Source: Methylophilaceae bacterium (GTDB lineage Bacteria > Pseudomonadota > Gammaproteobacteria > Burkholderiales > Methylophilaceae). Taken from it: a stretch of 64,000 nucleotides of DNA. Of the stretch, positions 9,050-18,372 are shown piece by piece. The position numbers and the translations under genes were made by a program. The stretch spans positions 1 through 64,000 of the forward strand of contig JAFMCB010000001.1 of NCBI GenBank assembly GCA_017858095.1, written 5' to 3'. Positions within the stretch are counted from its first letter, which is position 1. Every line of letters starts with the position of its first letter. The notes below the pieces were generated by a model. It worked only from the letters and a program-made list of their open reading frames with translations, did no database searches and was not told the origin of the DNA.

Positions 9050-9823
9050 ATGGGTATTGAGCTTACCATATCGGGGTTTGTTGTCGGTTTGTTGGTTGGA
9101 TTAACAGGTGTTGGTGGTGGATCATTAATGACACCACTGTTGGTGCTCCTTTTTAAAGTGAACCCAGCGGTTGCGATTGGCACCGATTTGATTTACGCAT
9201 CCATAACCAAATCTGCTGGCGTTATTTCGCATAATAAATTAGGTCATATCAAGTGGGGTATCGTAGGCAAACTAATGCTCGGTAGTATTCCTGCATCATT
9301 AATCACCACACTCTTCTTGAAGCAAATTAATTTAAAATCTCCAGAGGTTATTGGTATTATAGAATTGAGTTTAGGTATAGCACTTATTTTGACTGCGGTG
9401 GCTGTGCTATACCAACCTATTATTGTAGAAAAATCAAAACATAATAAAATTAGAACGCCACGGCATACGGCCATACTCACTTTTGCTTTAGGCTTAATTT
9501 TAGGCGCCATGGTGACATTAACCTCAGTCGGTGCGGGTGCACTTGGGGTCACAGCGCTGTTATTGCTTTACCCTAAAATGACAGTAAAAAGTATTATTGG
9601 AACAGACATTGCTCATGCAGTGCCCATTACCTTTTTTGCTGGATTGGGGCATTATAATCTTGGCCATGTTGATTTTGTTTTACTAAGCTCTTTATTAATT
9701 GGATCAATTCCTGGTATTTGGACAGGAAGCTTTTTAAGTGCGAAGATTAATGAAAATAAATTAAGGTTAATTCTTGTATTTATTTTATTTGCCATTGGTT
9801 TGAAATTAATAATTAATACTTAA
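9050..9823 (+). CDS. TauE/SafE-family membrane permease
   Basis: Inner-membrane protein of the TauE/SafE (DUF81) family, about eight membrane segments in two halves, each beginning with a Gly-rich stretch (GLLVGLTGVGGGSLMTPLL near residue 12 and LGAMVTLTSVGAGALGVTAL near residue 150). The family moves sulfur oxyanions or organosulfonates. Being the first gene of the sulfate-reduction cluster, it is probably the sulfate or sulfite transporter here, taking the place of an ABC sulfate importer, none of which is in the window. Direction of transport cannot be read from sequence. A hairpin over its ribosome binding site may control translation. Confidence 0.88.
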   Translation: MGIELTISGFVVGLLVGLTGVGGGSLMTPLLVLLFKVNPAVAIGTDLIYASITKSAGVISHNKLGHIKWGIVGKLMLGSIPASLITTLFLKQINLKSPEVIGIIELSLGIALILTAVAVLYQPIIVEKSKHNKIRTPRHTAILTFALGLILGAMVTLTSVGAGALGVTALLLLYPKMTVKSIIGTDIAHAVPITFFAGLGHYNLGHVDFVLLSSLLIGSIPGIWTGSFLSAKINENKLRLILVFILFAIGLKLIINT

Positions 9824-9831
9824 GGTTTTAT

Positions 9832-11484
9832 ATGTACAAATATGATGATATAGATCAAACGATTGTGGATGAACGGGTAGCTCAGTATGAGGACCAACTT
9901 AATCGTTATCTTAAAAAACAATTAACCGATGAAGAATTTCGGCCGCTAAGGTTGCAAAATGGTCTATACATTCAGCGTCATGCACCCATGCTTCGCATTG
10001 CGATTCCCTATGGATTATTATCGTCAACACAATTACGTAAATTAGCTGAAATTGCGGATAAATATGACCGGGGTTATGGGCATTTCAGTACGCGACAAAA
10101 TTTACAACTTAATTGGCCAAAACTTGAAGACACACCGAATATACTAAGAGAATTAGCCAGTGTACAAATGCACGCTATTCAAACGTCAGGTAATTGCGTC
10201 AGAAACATTACAACAGATCACTTTTCTGGCATTACGCCTGATGAGATTATAGACCCCCGACACATTGCAGAAATTTTACGCCAATGGAGCACATTTCATC
10301 CGGAATTTGCCTTGCTTCCACGAAAATTTAAAATTGCGGTGACGGGTTCTAGAAAAGATCGTGCACTAGTGCAAGCACACGATATCGGGTTAGAGTTTTT
10401 TCTTGATGAAACAAATAAAATTGTCGTTAAGGTATGGGTAGGGGGTGGCCTGGGTCGCACACCAATTTTAGGTTCTGTCATCAACGAAAAACTTGAGTGG
10501 CAACACATTCTCACCTACTGTGAGGCAATCTTGCGCGTATACAACCTCTATGGTCGCCGAGACAATAGTTTTAAAGCAAGAATTAAAATCCTGGTTAAGG
10601 CGCTGGGTATCGATAAATTCAAGGCCTTGGTTGAAGAGGAATGGCAATACATCAAAGATGGACCTAATACCATTACTGAAGCTGAATTGAGCCGTATAAA
10701 AGCTTTTTTTACAGAGCCAGCCTATAAAACAAATCTGGATTCAAATTTAGAGTCGCATCAAAATGAAAAGGCTTTCACGCAATGGCTCACACGCTGCACC
10801 CATGCGCATAAAAAACAAGGCTATCGAGCCGTTACGCTATCATTAAAACCAACGTATACCGCGCCAGGTGATGCAAGCTCCGATCAGATGCGAGCTGTTG
10901 CGGACATGGCAGATGATTATAGTTTTGGTGAATTACGCGTGTCGCATGAACAAAATCTCATATTGGCAGATGTGCAGGAGGATAAGTTGTATGAGTTATG
11001 GCAAAAAGCTAAAACGCTGAGTCTTGCAACACCCAATGTGGGCTTGTTAACGGATATTATTTGTTGCCCTGGGGGTGATTTTTGCTCCCTAGCGAATGCC
11101 AAGAGCATACCGATCGCGGAATCAATCCAAGCAGTCTTTGATGATATGGATTACTTACACGACATTGGTGACATAAACCTCAATATCTCTGGCTGCATGA
11201 ATGCTTGTGGGCACCATCATGTCGGTCATATAGGAATTTTAGGTGTTGATAAAAATGATACCGAGTGGTACCAAGTGACTTTGGGTGGGAACCAAGGCAA
11301 CTTTGCTAGTATTGGAAAAGTTATTGGGCCCTCATTTTCAGCTGAGCAAATGCCAGCAGTGATTCGTAAGATAATTGACGTTTATATAAGTGTTCGGCAG
11401 GATGACGAGGCATTTATTGATTGTGTACATCGGGTCGGAATTGAACCCTTTAAAAATACTATCTATCAAGAAACGGCGCATTAA
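9832..11484 (+). CDS. cysI: Sulfite reductase hemoprotein (nitrite/sulfite reductase family)
   Basis: Siroheme and 4Fe-4S enzyme that reduces sulfite to sulfide with six electrons. The cluster ligands are visible: CCPGGDFC (C-x5-C) near residue 407 and SGCMNACGHHHVGHIG (C-x3-C) near residue 452. The siroheme-binding region YGHFSTRQNLQLNWP lies near residue 82. Length 550 aa is normal. Sulfite rather than nitrite is inferred from the neighbouring cysH, cysD and cysN. There is no flavoprotein partner (CysJ) here, and a ferredoxin gene ends the cluster, so electrons may come from ferredoxin. Confidence 0.92.
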   Translation: MYKYDDIDQTIVDERVAQYEDQLNRYLKKQLTDEEFRPLRLQNGLYIQRHAPMLRIAIPYGLLSSTQLRKLAEIADKYDRGYGHFSTRQNLQLNWPKLEDTPNILRELASVQMHAIQTSGNCVRNITTDHFSGITPDEIIDPRHIAEILRQWSTFHPEFALLPRKFKIAVTGSRKDRALVQAHDIGLEFFLDETNKIVVKVWVGGGLGRTPILGSVINEKLEWQHILTYCEAILRVYNLYGRRDNSFKARIKILVKALGIDKFKALVEEEWQYIKDGPNTITEAELSRIKAFFTEPAYKTNLDSNLESHQNEKAFTQWLTRCTHAHKKQGYRAVTLSLKPTYTAPGDASSDQMRAVADMADDYSFGELRVSHEQNLILADVQEDKLYELWQKAKTLSLATPNVGLLTDIICCPGGDFCSLANAKSIPIAESIQAVFDDMDYLHDIGDINLNISGCMNACGHHHVGHIGILGVDKNDTEWYQVTLGGNQGNFASIGKVIGPSFSAEQMPAVIRKIIDVYISVRQDDEAFIDCVHRVGIEPFKNTIYQETAH

Positions 11485-11486
11485 TT

Positions 11487-12092
11487 ATGGCTACACAACT
11501 AATTCAAATTGATAAAATTCAAGATGATGATTGGGTCATCATTGATCTCCCAGTAATAGAGGTCGAAATCAAAAAACAAGCAGGTAAAGTTGTTCAATTT
11601 AAATTGACCGGTGAAGCCTACCCTACATCAGAGCAAATTGAAAAAACAGTGATCCCTGCTTCGGGCAATATCATTTTACCGCTTCAGGTGTATGCAAAAA
11701 ATAAAGCTCGTTTAGCAGAGCGATTAAATAAGGGTGAAATTGGTATTTGGCTTTTAACTCACGAGGAAATAGAAAAATACATCGCAAGTGAAGAAGAAAT
11801 AAACCAATTTTCAATTATCGCAATAAAAACAGAAAAATTTGCTGACGGACGTATCTTTTCTATTGCAGCGCGAATAAGAAATAAGTTTCGTTTTACTCAC
11901 GATCTTCGAGCAATTGGTGATGTATTAAAAGATCAGCTCTATTTTTTAAAAAGAGTCGGATTTAGCAGTTATGTTATTCGAGAAGATAGAAATGCAGATG
12001 AGGCCCTTGAAGCACTTTATGATTTTAGTGACCCTTACCAGGGGGCTTTTGACCTCAAAGAACCGGTATGGCGTAGAAAAAAAAGAAAATGA
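11487..12092 (+). CDS. DUF934 family protein of the sulfite reductase cluster
   Basis: Small cytosolic protein (201 aa) of the DUF934 family, nearly always found next to cysI in proteobacteria. Residues 50-175 contain the family core: IILPLQVYAKNKARL, FADGRIFSIAARIRNKF and HDLRAIGDVLKDQLYFLKRVGF. It has no cofactor motif or membrane segment, and its biochemical role is not known; a helper role in sulfite reduction is suggested only by context. It begins 2 bp after cysI and overlaps cysH by 4 bp (ATGA). The C-terminal tail ends in a basic run, RRKKRK. Confidence 0.88.
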   Translation: MATQLIQIDKIQDDDWVIIDLPVIEVEIKKQAGKVVQFKLTGEAYPTSEQIEKTVIPASGNIILPLQVYAKNKARLAERLNKGEIGIWLLTHEEIEKYIASEEEINQFSIIAIKTEKFADGRIFSIAARIRNKFRFTHDLRAIGDVLKDQLYFLKRVGFSSYVIREDRNADEALEALYDFSDPYQGAFDLKEPVWRRKKRK

Positions 12093-12817
12093 AAAAAACT
12101 GATCAAATTAACCTATCTGAAACTTTAATAAACCAAGTAAAAGAGAAAACTGATGTACTTTATGTTTTACTCAATGAGATGGCTAACAAGTATCCTGCAA
12201 TTGCTTTTGCAAGCAGTTTTGGTGCTGAAGATGTTGTGTTGCATCATGCCATTCATGAGTCACAAAGCAAAATTGCAATATTTTCGCTAGATACAGGTCG
12301 ACTTCCAAACCAAACCTTTGAGCTCATCAGTACAATCAAAAAACAATACGATCAAGCAATAGAATTTTTTTTTCCTAATCAAGAAAACATTGAGAGGTAT
12401 ATGAATGATAAGGGCGTCAATGCTTTTTATGAGTCACTTGAGCTTCGCAAAGAATGTTGTTACATCAGAAAAGTTGAGCCGTTGAAACGTGCACTCAAAA
12501 ATCGTGATGCGTGGATCACAGGCATGCGTGCTAGTCAATCACAAACTAGGCTAGCACTCAAAATACAAGAGCATGACAGTGTTCATGGCATCGCGAAAAT
12601 CAACCCATTAACAGATTGGACTGACATGGAAATATGGGCATACATCAAACTTCATGGTTTACCCTACAACAGCTTACATGATGAATTTTATCCTAGTATT
12701 GGATGTGCGCCATGCACGCGTGCAGTCTCCCTAGGCGAAGATATTCGTGCAGGACGTTGGTGGTGGGAAAATCCTGAACATAAAGAATGTGGGCTGCATT
12801 TAAAGGATAAAAAATAA
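12089..12817 (+). CDS. cysH: Adenylylsulfate (APS) reductase, 4Fe-4S type
   Basis: Reduces APS to sulfite with thioredoxin or glutathione as donor. The PP-loop family core is SFGAEDVVLHHA near residue 42. The protein carries both cysteine pairs, KECCYIRKVEPL and IGCAPCTRAV, that bind a 4Fe-4S cluster, which marks an APS reductase rather than an iron-sulfur-free PAPS reductase. This agrees with the lack of an APS kinase (cysC) in the cluster. Length 242 aa is typical. It overlaps the DUF934 gene by 4 bp and directly abuts cysD. Confidence 0.94.
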   Translation: MKKTDQINLSETLINQVKEKTDVLYVLLNEMANKYPAIAFASSFGAEDVVLHHAIHESQSKIAIFSLDTGRLPNQTFELISTIKKQYDQAIEFFFPNQENIERYMNDKGVNAFYESLELRKECCYIRKVEPLKRALKNRDAWITGMRASQSQTRLALKIQEHDSVHGIAKINPLTDWTDMEIWAYIKLHGLPYNSLHDEFYPSIGCAPCTRAVSLGEDIRAGRWWWENPEHKECGLHLKDKK

Positions 12818-13720
12818 ATGGCAAAAGTATTATCACATTTAGATTGGTTAGAGTCTGAAGCAATTCATATTATGCGTGAAGTTGCAGGGCAATGCAGCAA
12901 TCCTGTTTTACTTTTTTCAGGAGGAAAAGATTCTTTATGCCTGTTACGAATTGCTGAAAAAGCTTTTCGGCCTGGACGTTTTCCATTTCCCTTGATGCAT
13001 GTTGATACTGGCCACAATTATCCTGAAGTAATTGCATTTCGAGATAGAAAAGTTAATGAGCTCGGGGAGCGTCTTGTTGTCGCGTCAGTTGAGGAATCGA
13101 TGAAAAAAGGTACAGTGATGCTCAATTCGCCCAATGAGCCAAGAAATAAATACCAATCCATTACCTTGCTTGAAGCTATTGAAGAACATGGATTTGATTG
13201 TTGTATTGGTGGTGCCAGAAGAGATGAAGAAAAGGCGCGTGCGAAAGAACGCATAATGAGCTTTCGTGATGAATTTGGTCAGTGGGATCCAAAAAATCAA
13301 CGTCCAGAGTTATGGGATCTCTACAATGCTCGAGTTCATAAAGGGGAAAATATCCGTGCGTTCCCTATCTCTAATTGGACCGAAATGGACGTCTGGCAAT
13401 ATATTGAAAGAGAGCAACTTGAGCTGCCTAACATATATTATGCACACCAAAGAGATGTAGTTAAACGCAATGGCGCTATAGTTCCAGTGACTGAATTTAC
13501 CCCTCCAAAACCCGGAGAGTTAATTGAAAATCTAATGGTAAGATTTCGCACAGTGGGAGATATTACTTGCACCGCACCTGTCCTAAGTCATGCAGATACT
13601 GTTGAAAAAATTATTTTAGAAACTGCGTCAACAATTATTTCAGAGCGAGGTGAAACGCGGCTTGATGACCAAATGTCAGAGTCAGCGATGGAGCAGCGTA
13701 AGAAAGAAGGCTATTTTTAA
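12818..13720 (+). CDS. cysD: Sulfate adenylyltransferase subunit 2
   Basis: Small catalytic subunit of ATP sulfurylase, which makes APS from sulfate and ATP. The PP-loop motif LLFSGGKDSLCLLRIAEKAF is near residue 30, followed by PFPLMHVDTGHNYPEV and the GARRDEEKARAKER region. Length 300 aa is normal. It starts immediately after the cysH stop and ends one base before cysN begins. The partner GTPase CysN couples GTP hydrolysis to the reaction. The C-terminus SESAMEQRKKEGYF is the standard CysD tail. Confidence 0.97.
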   Translation: MAKVLSHLDWLESEAIHIMREVAGQCSNPVLLFSGGKDSLCLLRIAEKAFRPGRFPFPLMHVDTGHNYPEVIAFRDRKVNELGERLVVASVEESMKKGTVMLNSPNEPRNKYQSITLLEAIEEHGFDCCIGGARRDEEKARAKERIMSFRDEFGQWDPKNQRPELWDLYNARVHKGENIRAFPISNWTEMDVWQYIEREQLELPNIYYAHQRDVVKRNGAIVPVTEFTPPKPGELIENLMVRFRTVGDITCTAPVLSHADTVEKIILETASTIISERGETRLDDQMSESAMEQRKKEGYF

Positions 13721-13721
13721 T

Positions 13722-15005
13722 ATGACAAAAAAAACAAATGATACGGTATTAAGATTCATGACATGCGGCAGCGTCGATGATGGTAAAAGTACCTTAATTG
13801 GACGACTACTTTTTGATACCAAAACAATTCTTACTGATACCTTAAGCCAGATTGAAAAAACTTCCAAAAAACGAGGGATGTCTGCGCTTGATTTATCCTT
13901 AATCACGGATGGCTTACAGGCAGAAAGAGAACAAGGTATTACCATTGATGTGGCCTACCGCTACTTTAGTACAGGAACGCGAAAGTATATTATTGCTGAT
14001 GCCCCAGGTCATGAGCAGTATACAAGGAATATGGTTACTGCCGCATCAACGGCAGAATGTGCCATTATTCTTATTGATGCCAGAAAAGGTATCCTTACCC
14101 AAACCAAACGCCATACCTATTTATCAAAATTGGTTGGCATCAAACATATTTTGGTCGCAATAAATAAAATGGATTTAATTGACTATGCTGAGGACCAATT
14201 TAAAGAAATTCAGCATGACTATTTGGCTTTCACTAATGCAATAAACCTTAAGGATACAGAAATAAAATTTATTCCTATTTCTGCCCTAGCCGGTGACATG
14301 ATTGTTGATCGTGGGGAAAAATTAAATTGGTATAACGGACCTACCCTGCTAGATTATCTTGAAAATTTAGATGCCAGCGAAAAAAATGCGATGAAGGAAT
14401 TACGTTTTCCTGTCCAGTATGTGTGTCGTCCACAGGATTCTGCCAATAAAGAATTACATGACTTCCGAGGTTTTATGGGCCGTATCGAATCAGGATTATT
14501 GTGCGTAAATGATAAGGTAAAAATTCTTCCTTCCGGACATCAATCTGAGGTAAAAGATATTCGAGTGGGTAATGATTTTATTGAAGAGGCGATACCTGAG
14601 CAATCAGTAACTATTACATTAAAGGACGAAATTGATATTTCACGTGGTGATATGATCGTCCATGAAGAAGATTCGATTAAAAGTACCAAATCGTTTAACG
14701 CAACTGTTTGCTGGTTAAATGAAAGCCCTTTAACCATGAATAGAACTTATTTAATTATGCATGCCGCCCGTGCATCTAAAGCAAAAATTACCCATATTGA
14801 ACACAAAATAGATGTCAATACACTTGCTAAAGAAAAAACAAGTCAGCTTAATGTAAATGATATTGCTGATTTATCTTTTAAACTTGCCCAGCCACTTATC
14901 CTTGATACATATGAAGATAACCGCGTTACCGGTGCATTTATTCTGGTCGATGAGTCAACCTTTCATACGGTTGCTGCGGGAATGATAAATAACATAGATT
15001 CATAA
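13722..15005 (+). CDS. cysN: Sulfate adenylyltransferase subunit 1 (GTPase)
   Basis: GTP-binding subunit of ATP sulfurylase, related to EF-Tu. G-domain motifs are GSVDDGKSTLIGRL (P loop), DAPGHEQYTRNM and NKMDLI, followed by EF-Tu-like beta-barrel domains. The ORF track extends the frame upstream into cysD (start 13650). I chose the ATG at 13722 because the protein then starts MTKKTNDTVLRFMTCGSVDD, as in the family, and sits one base after the cysD stop. At 427 aa it lacks the C-terminal APS kinase domain of CysNC fusions, consistent with direct use of APS by the neighbouring reductase. Confidence 0.96.
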   Translation: MTKKTNDTVLRFMTCGSVDDGKSTLIGRLLFDTKTILTDTLSQIEKTSKKRGMSALDLSLITDGLQAEREQGITIDVAYRYFSTGTRKYIIADAPGHEQYTRNMVTAASTAECAIILIDARKGILTQTKRHTYLSKLVGIKHILVAINKMDLIDYAEDQFKEIQHDYLAFTNAINLKDTEIKFIPISALAGDMIVDRGEKLNWYNGPTLLDYLENLDASEKNAMKELRFPVQYVCRPQDSANKELHDFRGFMGRIESGLLCVNDKVKILPSGHQSEVKDIRVGNDFIEEAIPEQSVTITLKDEIDISRGDMIVHEEDSIKSTKSFNATVCWLNESPLTMNRTYLIMHAARASKAKITHIEHKIDVNTLAKEKTSQLNVNDIADLSFKLAQPLILDTYEDNRVTGAFILVDESTFHTVAAGMINNIDS

Positions 15006-15049
15006 TTAAAAATAAATTAAAATAAGTTAAATTTTCATGAGGAATTACC

Positions 15050-15376
15050 ATGACATACGTAGTTACTGAAAGTTGTATTCAATGCAAATATACAGATTGT
15101 GTTGATGTTTGCCCGGTTGATTGTTTTGTTGAAGGACCAAATTTTCTTGCTATCGACCCTGAAGAGTGTATCGATTGCACCTTATGCGTTGCTGAATGCC
15201 CAGTTGAGGCTATCTTCGCTGAGGATGATGTGCCTGAAGATCAACAAGAATTTATTGAAATTAACGCTAAATTGGCAAAAGTCTGGCCTATTATTTCATC
15301 CAGGAAGGATCCGTTACCGGATGCAGATAAATTTGCTAATGAGCCTAATAAACGCGAACTGTTACTAAAAGAATAA
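15050..15376 (+). CDS. fdxA: 7Fe-8S ferredoxin FdxA
   Basis: Small electron carrier with one 3Fe-4S and one 4Fe-4S cluster. The cysteine motifs [18 protein letters not shown] and [16 protein letters not shown] fill the first 60 residues, and the C-terminal tail of about 45 residues ([20 protein letters not shown]) is typical of the FdxA group. An AGGAA ribosome binding site precedes the ATG. It follows cysN by 44 bp. The position makes it a candidate electron donor to the sulfite reductase, which lacks a CysJ here. FdxA proteins occur widely without sulfur genes, so this link is inference. Confidence 0.95.
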   Translation: MTYVVTESCIQCKYTDCVDVCPVDCFVEGPNFLAIDPEECIDCTLCVAECPVEAIFAEDDVPEDQQEFIEINAKLAKVWPIISSRKDPLPDADKFANEPNKRELLLKE

Positions 15377-15380
15377 TTTT

Positions 15381-15698
15381 ATGCGCGCCTTAATTATTTT
15401 AATTATCTATACATTTTTAGTTGGCTGTGGCCCTCAATATGTTGAAGTTAAGCCTGGGGCTGATGGTGTTGCAGTGGTCGAGAATATTAATGAAGAAAAA
15501 TGTGAACTTAAAGGGACGAACACAGTAAGAATTACGGGTTATGCTGAACGCCTGCCTGAATACATACAGCGTGATTTGTTACAGCTGAGTAAAAATGCTG
15601 CTTTTGATATGGGTGCCAATACCATCAAAATGTCAGAACAGTTTGAAAAAGGTCGAGGAACTCAATCGGCAACATTTGAAGCTTACCTGTGTAATTAA
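15381..15698 (+). CDS. Small lipoprotein, DUF4156-like
   Basis: A 105-residue protein with a signal peptide and lipobox (IIYTFLVGCGPQY, Cys at residue 16), so it should be lipid-anchored, probably in the outer membrane. The mature part contains two Cys (EEKCELKG and AYLCN) that could form a disulfide, and the segment KNAAFDMGANTI resembles the DUF4156 family, of unknown function. It begins 4 bp after fdxA. Its stop overlaps the stop of the convergent MFS gene by 4 bp, with no room for a terminator hairpin. Confidence 0.7.
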   Translation: MRALIILIIYTFLVGCGPQYVEVKPGADGVAVVENINEEKCELKGTNTVRITGYAERLPEYIQRDLLQLSKNAAFDMGANTIKMSEQFEKGRGTQSATFEAYLCN

Positions 15699-16885
15699 TC
15701 GCTTTTCCAAAATAATGTTTTTGATGCAGCAAATAATCCGCAACACAAGATTAAAAACAATCCTGAAGCTAACCCAAAGGTTGAAAACCATAATACAGGA
15801 ATCACGAGCCCTGCAACTAATGTTGAAAAGAGCATTTGCATGAAAGCTTGGCCTGAGGCAGCTGTTCCACGCATCCTTGGAAAACAATCAAGGGCTGCTA
15901 GTGAAATAACCGGCATCACTGCTGCCATTCCAATATTGTAGAGGGCAATCAACCCAATATTGATCATTGCGTAATTATCAAAAAAAGCACAAAACAATAA
16001 ATTTATAAGTGAAATAAAAAACATCCAAAAGTACCCATATCTTAATAATCTTGATGGCGAGAAAACTCCTGCAGATCGTTTCGAAATAAAAGAACCAATC
16101 ATCATGCCAGTCACGGTTGGAATAAAAAGGTAGCCGAATTGTTGTGCAGTAAAGCCTAAATGGTCAATCAAAAAAACAGGACTTGCTAAAACATAAATAA
16201 AAAAAGCAGAAAAATTTGCAGACACGGCTAAAATAAGCAGTACAAATTCTTTATTAGAAAATAATTCACGGTATCTTACTGAGATAGCGCTGCATGAAAA
16301 GGGTAATAAATCTTTTTTTGCTAAAGTTTCTGGCAGAATTTTATTTGCCATAAATACAGATAATGCGGCATAAATTGCTAAAAAAACAAAAATAATTTGC
16401 CAATGAAATGCAAGCAATAATCCACCAATCATCGGTGCTATGGCAGGAGCAATTCCAAAAATAATCTGAATCGTTGCCATCACCCTTTGTGCCTCCGGGC
16501 CTTGATAAAGATCCCTCACCATCGCGCGTGCAACAACATTACCTGCCCCGCCTCCAATACCTTGTAAAATCCTAAAAAACCAAAGCATTTCCACCGAGGT
16601 TGATAAAGCACATCCGATAGAGGCAAAGAAAAAAAGCCCCAAACCAAATTTCATGGTTTTAATACGGCCAATAGAGTCTGATATAGCCCCATGAAACAGA
16701 GTCATAAGCGTATAAGGTGCTAGATAAAACGTTAAACTTTGCTGGATAGCATTGGGTGTCGAATTGAGGTCAAATGCAATTAAATGGAATGCAGGCAGAT
16801 AGGTGTCAATGGCGAATGGCGCAAGACTTGCCAGCATAGCCAAAGTGATCACCTTAGGATTTAGGAAAAGACTCATATTCACCAA
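15695..16885 (-). CDS. Bcr/CflA-family multidrug efflux MFS transporter
   Basis: Twelve-membrane-segment major facilitator of the drug:H+ antiporter Bcr/CflA branch. Seen: PFAIDTYLPAFHLIA in the first segment, the family motif GAISDSIGRIKTMKFGL between segments 2 and 3, and QGIGGGAGNVVARAMVRDLY in segment 4-5, which is diagnostic of Bcr/CflA. Length 396 aa is normal. It lies 14 bp after pqqE, so it may be transcribed with the pqq genes. The substrate is unknown; a link to PQQ or cofactor export is possible but not supported beyond position. Confidence 0.88.
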   Translation of the reverse strand: MVNMSLFLNPKVITLAMLASLAPFAIDTYLPAFHLIAFDLNSTPNAIQQSLTFYLAPYTLMTLFHGAISDSIGRIKTMKFGLGLFFFASIGCALSTSVEMLWFFRILQGIGGGAGNVVARAMVRDLYQGPEAQRVMATIQIIFGIAPAIAPMIGGLLLAFHWQIIFVFLAIYAALSVFMANKILPETLAKKDLLPFSCSAISVRYRELFSNKEFVLLILAVSANFSAFFIYVLASPVFLIDHLGFTAQQFGYLFIPTVTGMMIGSFISKRSAGVFSPSRLLRYGYFWMFFISLINLLFCAFFDNYAMINIGLIALYNIGMAAVMPVISLAALDCFPRMRGTAASGQAFMQMLFSTLVAGLVIPVLWFSTFGLASGLFLILCCGLFAASKTLFWKSD

Positions 16886-16899
16886 AGATTATAGGGGAT

Positions 16900-18084
16900 T
16901 TATGGTAAAGCGTGAAAGTCTGCTAGGCGATCTTTTTCTTCCCCATCGATAACGCGTTGAGAATTTTTATCAGTTCTAAAGACAATCGGTTGTTCTTTTA
17001 GAACACCGTTTTGTGCATCCTCAACTGCTTTAACAATCAGAGGACGACCAGGTGATTTATCACAGACTGGATCAGCACCTTCAGCATCCCCTGTAATTAA
17101 AAAAGCTTGGCATCGGCACCCACCTAAATCATTCTCTTTTTCAGGACAGGTTCTACAAGGTTCTTTCATCCACGCATCACCACGGTATTTATTAAACGCT
17201 GGAGATTCATGCCACGCGTAACCCAAATCATTATTTTTTACATTAGGGAATTTCATGTTAGGTAACACACGGGCTGAATGACAAGGTAACACATCACCAT
17301 CGGCAGTTACAATCATAAAGACTTCACCCCAACCGTTCATACACTTCTTCGGGCGATTACCAAAATAGTCAGGTACCACAAAAAAAACTTTCATTTTATT
17401 ACCAACCTTATCTCGAAAGCGATTTGTAACTTCTTCAGCTTTATCCACTTGTTCTTTGGTCGGCATTAATTGATTTCGATTAAGAAGTGACCAGCCGTAA
17501 TATTGGGTATTGGCCAACTCGACATAATCCGCACCTAACTTTTCTGCCATTTCTAAAATTTCTTGAATGTGCTCAATATTATAGCGATGTATGACGACGT
17601 TCAAAACCATAGGATAGCCACGATCTTTAATCATGGCCGCAACTTTTTGCTTTAATTTGAAAGTACGAGTATCGGTAACAAAGTTGCTAATTTCCTCAGT
17701 AATATCATGCATGGAGAGCTGAATATGGTCCAACCCACCTTTTTTAAAAGCATCGATTCTCTTTTCTGTTAACCCTACACCTGAAGTAATTAGATTGCTG
17801 TAATAACCTAAACTATGAGCTTCTTCTACAATCGTCTCAATATCATCTCTTAATAAAGGTTCGCCACCGGAAATACCTAATTGCAGCGCCCCTAACTCAC
17901 GAGCTTGATTTAATACCTTGATCCAACCTTTTGTGTCTAACTCGTTATTAGTGTGATTCGTATAATCAGTTGGGTTATAACAAAAAGCACAATGTAATGG
18001 GCAGCGATAGGTAATCTCCGCTAACAACCACAAAGGCTGTTTATTAGTAACATTTGAATCAACTCCATTATTTTGTTGTGCCAT
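16900..18084 (-). CDS. pqqE: PQQ biosynthesis radical SAM enzyme PqqE
   Basis: Forms the first carbon-carbon cross-link between Glu and Tyr of the PqqA peptide. The radical SAM cluster motif CPLHCAFCYNP is near residue 29, and the C-terminal SPASM region has the extra cluster cysteines (KCMNGWGE, PCHSARVLP, EPCRTCPEKENDLGGCRCQAF). Length 394 aa is normal. It is the last of the pqqBCDE run and needs PqqD as peptide chaperone, encoded just upstream. The substrate gene pqqA is not next to these genes. Confidence 0.97.
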   Translation of the reverse strand: MAQQNNGVDSNVTNKQPLWLLAEITYRCPLHCAFCYNPTDYTNHTNNELDTKGWIKVLNQARELGALQLGISGGEPLLRDDIETIVEEAHSLGYYSNLITSGVGLTEKRIDAFKKGGLDHIQLSMHDITEEISNFVTDTRTFKLKQKVAAMIKDRGYPMVLNVVIHRYNIEHIQEILEMAEKLGADYVELANTQYYGWSLLNRNQLMPTKEQVDKAEEVTNRFRDKVGNKMKVFFVVPDYFGNRPKKCMNGWGEVFMIVTADGDVLPCHSARVLPNMKFPNVKNNDLGYAWHESPAFNKYRGDAWMKEPCRTCPEKENDLGGCRCQAFLITGDAEGADPVCDKSPGRPLIVKAVEDAQNGVLKEQPIVFRTDKNSQRVIDGEEKDRLADFHALP

Positions 18085-18093
18085 TTTTTACCC

Positions 18094-18372
18094 CTAATTC
18101 ACTTTTTCAATCCAAGCTTTGCCAATAGCAAAATCCAGCATCGCTAAAATATCTTTTTCAATTTCACCAACATCTGGAAATTGCTCTTGAAGTTTTGTAA
18201 CAATTTCACCTGCGGAGGTACTACCATCGACTAATTTCAAGACCTCGCCTGCACTACCATTCAATTTCACCATACCCTCAGGGAACAAAATAACATAGCA
18301 ATCTTGCGCTTTTTCCCACTGAAATCGATGATGCGCAGCAATTTTGTATATATCTGAATGTTCAATAGCCAT
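18094..18372 (-). CDS. pqqD: PQQ biosynthesis peptide chaperone PqqD
   Basis: Small protein (92 aa) that binds the PqqA precursor peptide and presents it to PqqE. It has the winged-helix-like RRE fold signature [25 protein letters not shown] at residues 25-50, followed by a helical tail ([25 protein letters not shown]). The start abuts the pqqC stop and it ends 9 bp before pqqE, so the three proteins should be made together. Length is normal for a free-standing PqqD, not a PqqC-PqqD fusion as in some methylotrophs. Confidence 0.95.
   Translation of the reverse strand: MAIEHSDIYKIAAHHRFQWEKAQDCYVILFPEGMVKLNGSAGEVLKLVDGSTSAGEIVTKLQEQFPDVGEIEKDILAMLDFAIGKAWIEKVN

Noticed and set aside
12089-12817. 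Reading cysH as a PAPS reductase
   Set aside because: The CC and C-x2-C cysteine pairs of the 4Fe-4S APS reductase are present and APS kinase is absent from the cluster.
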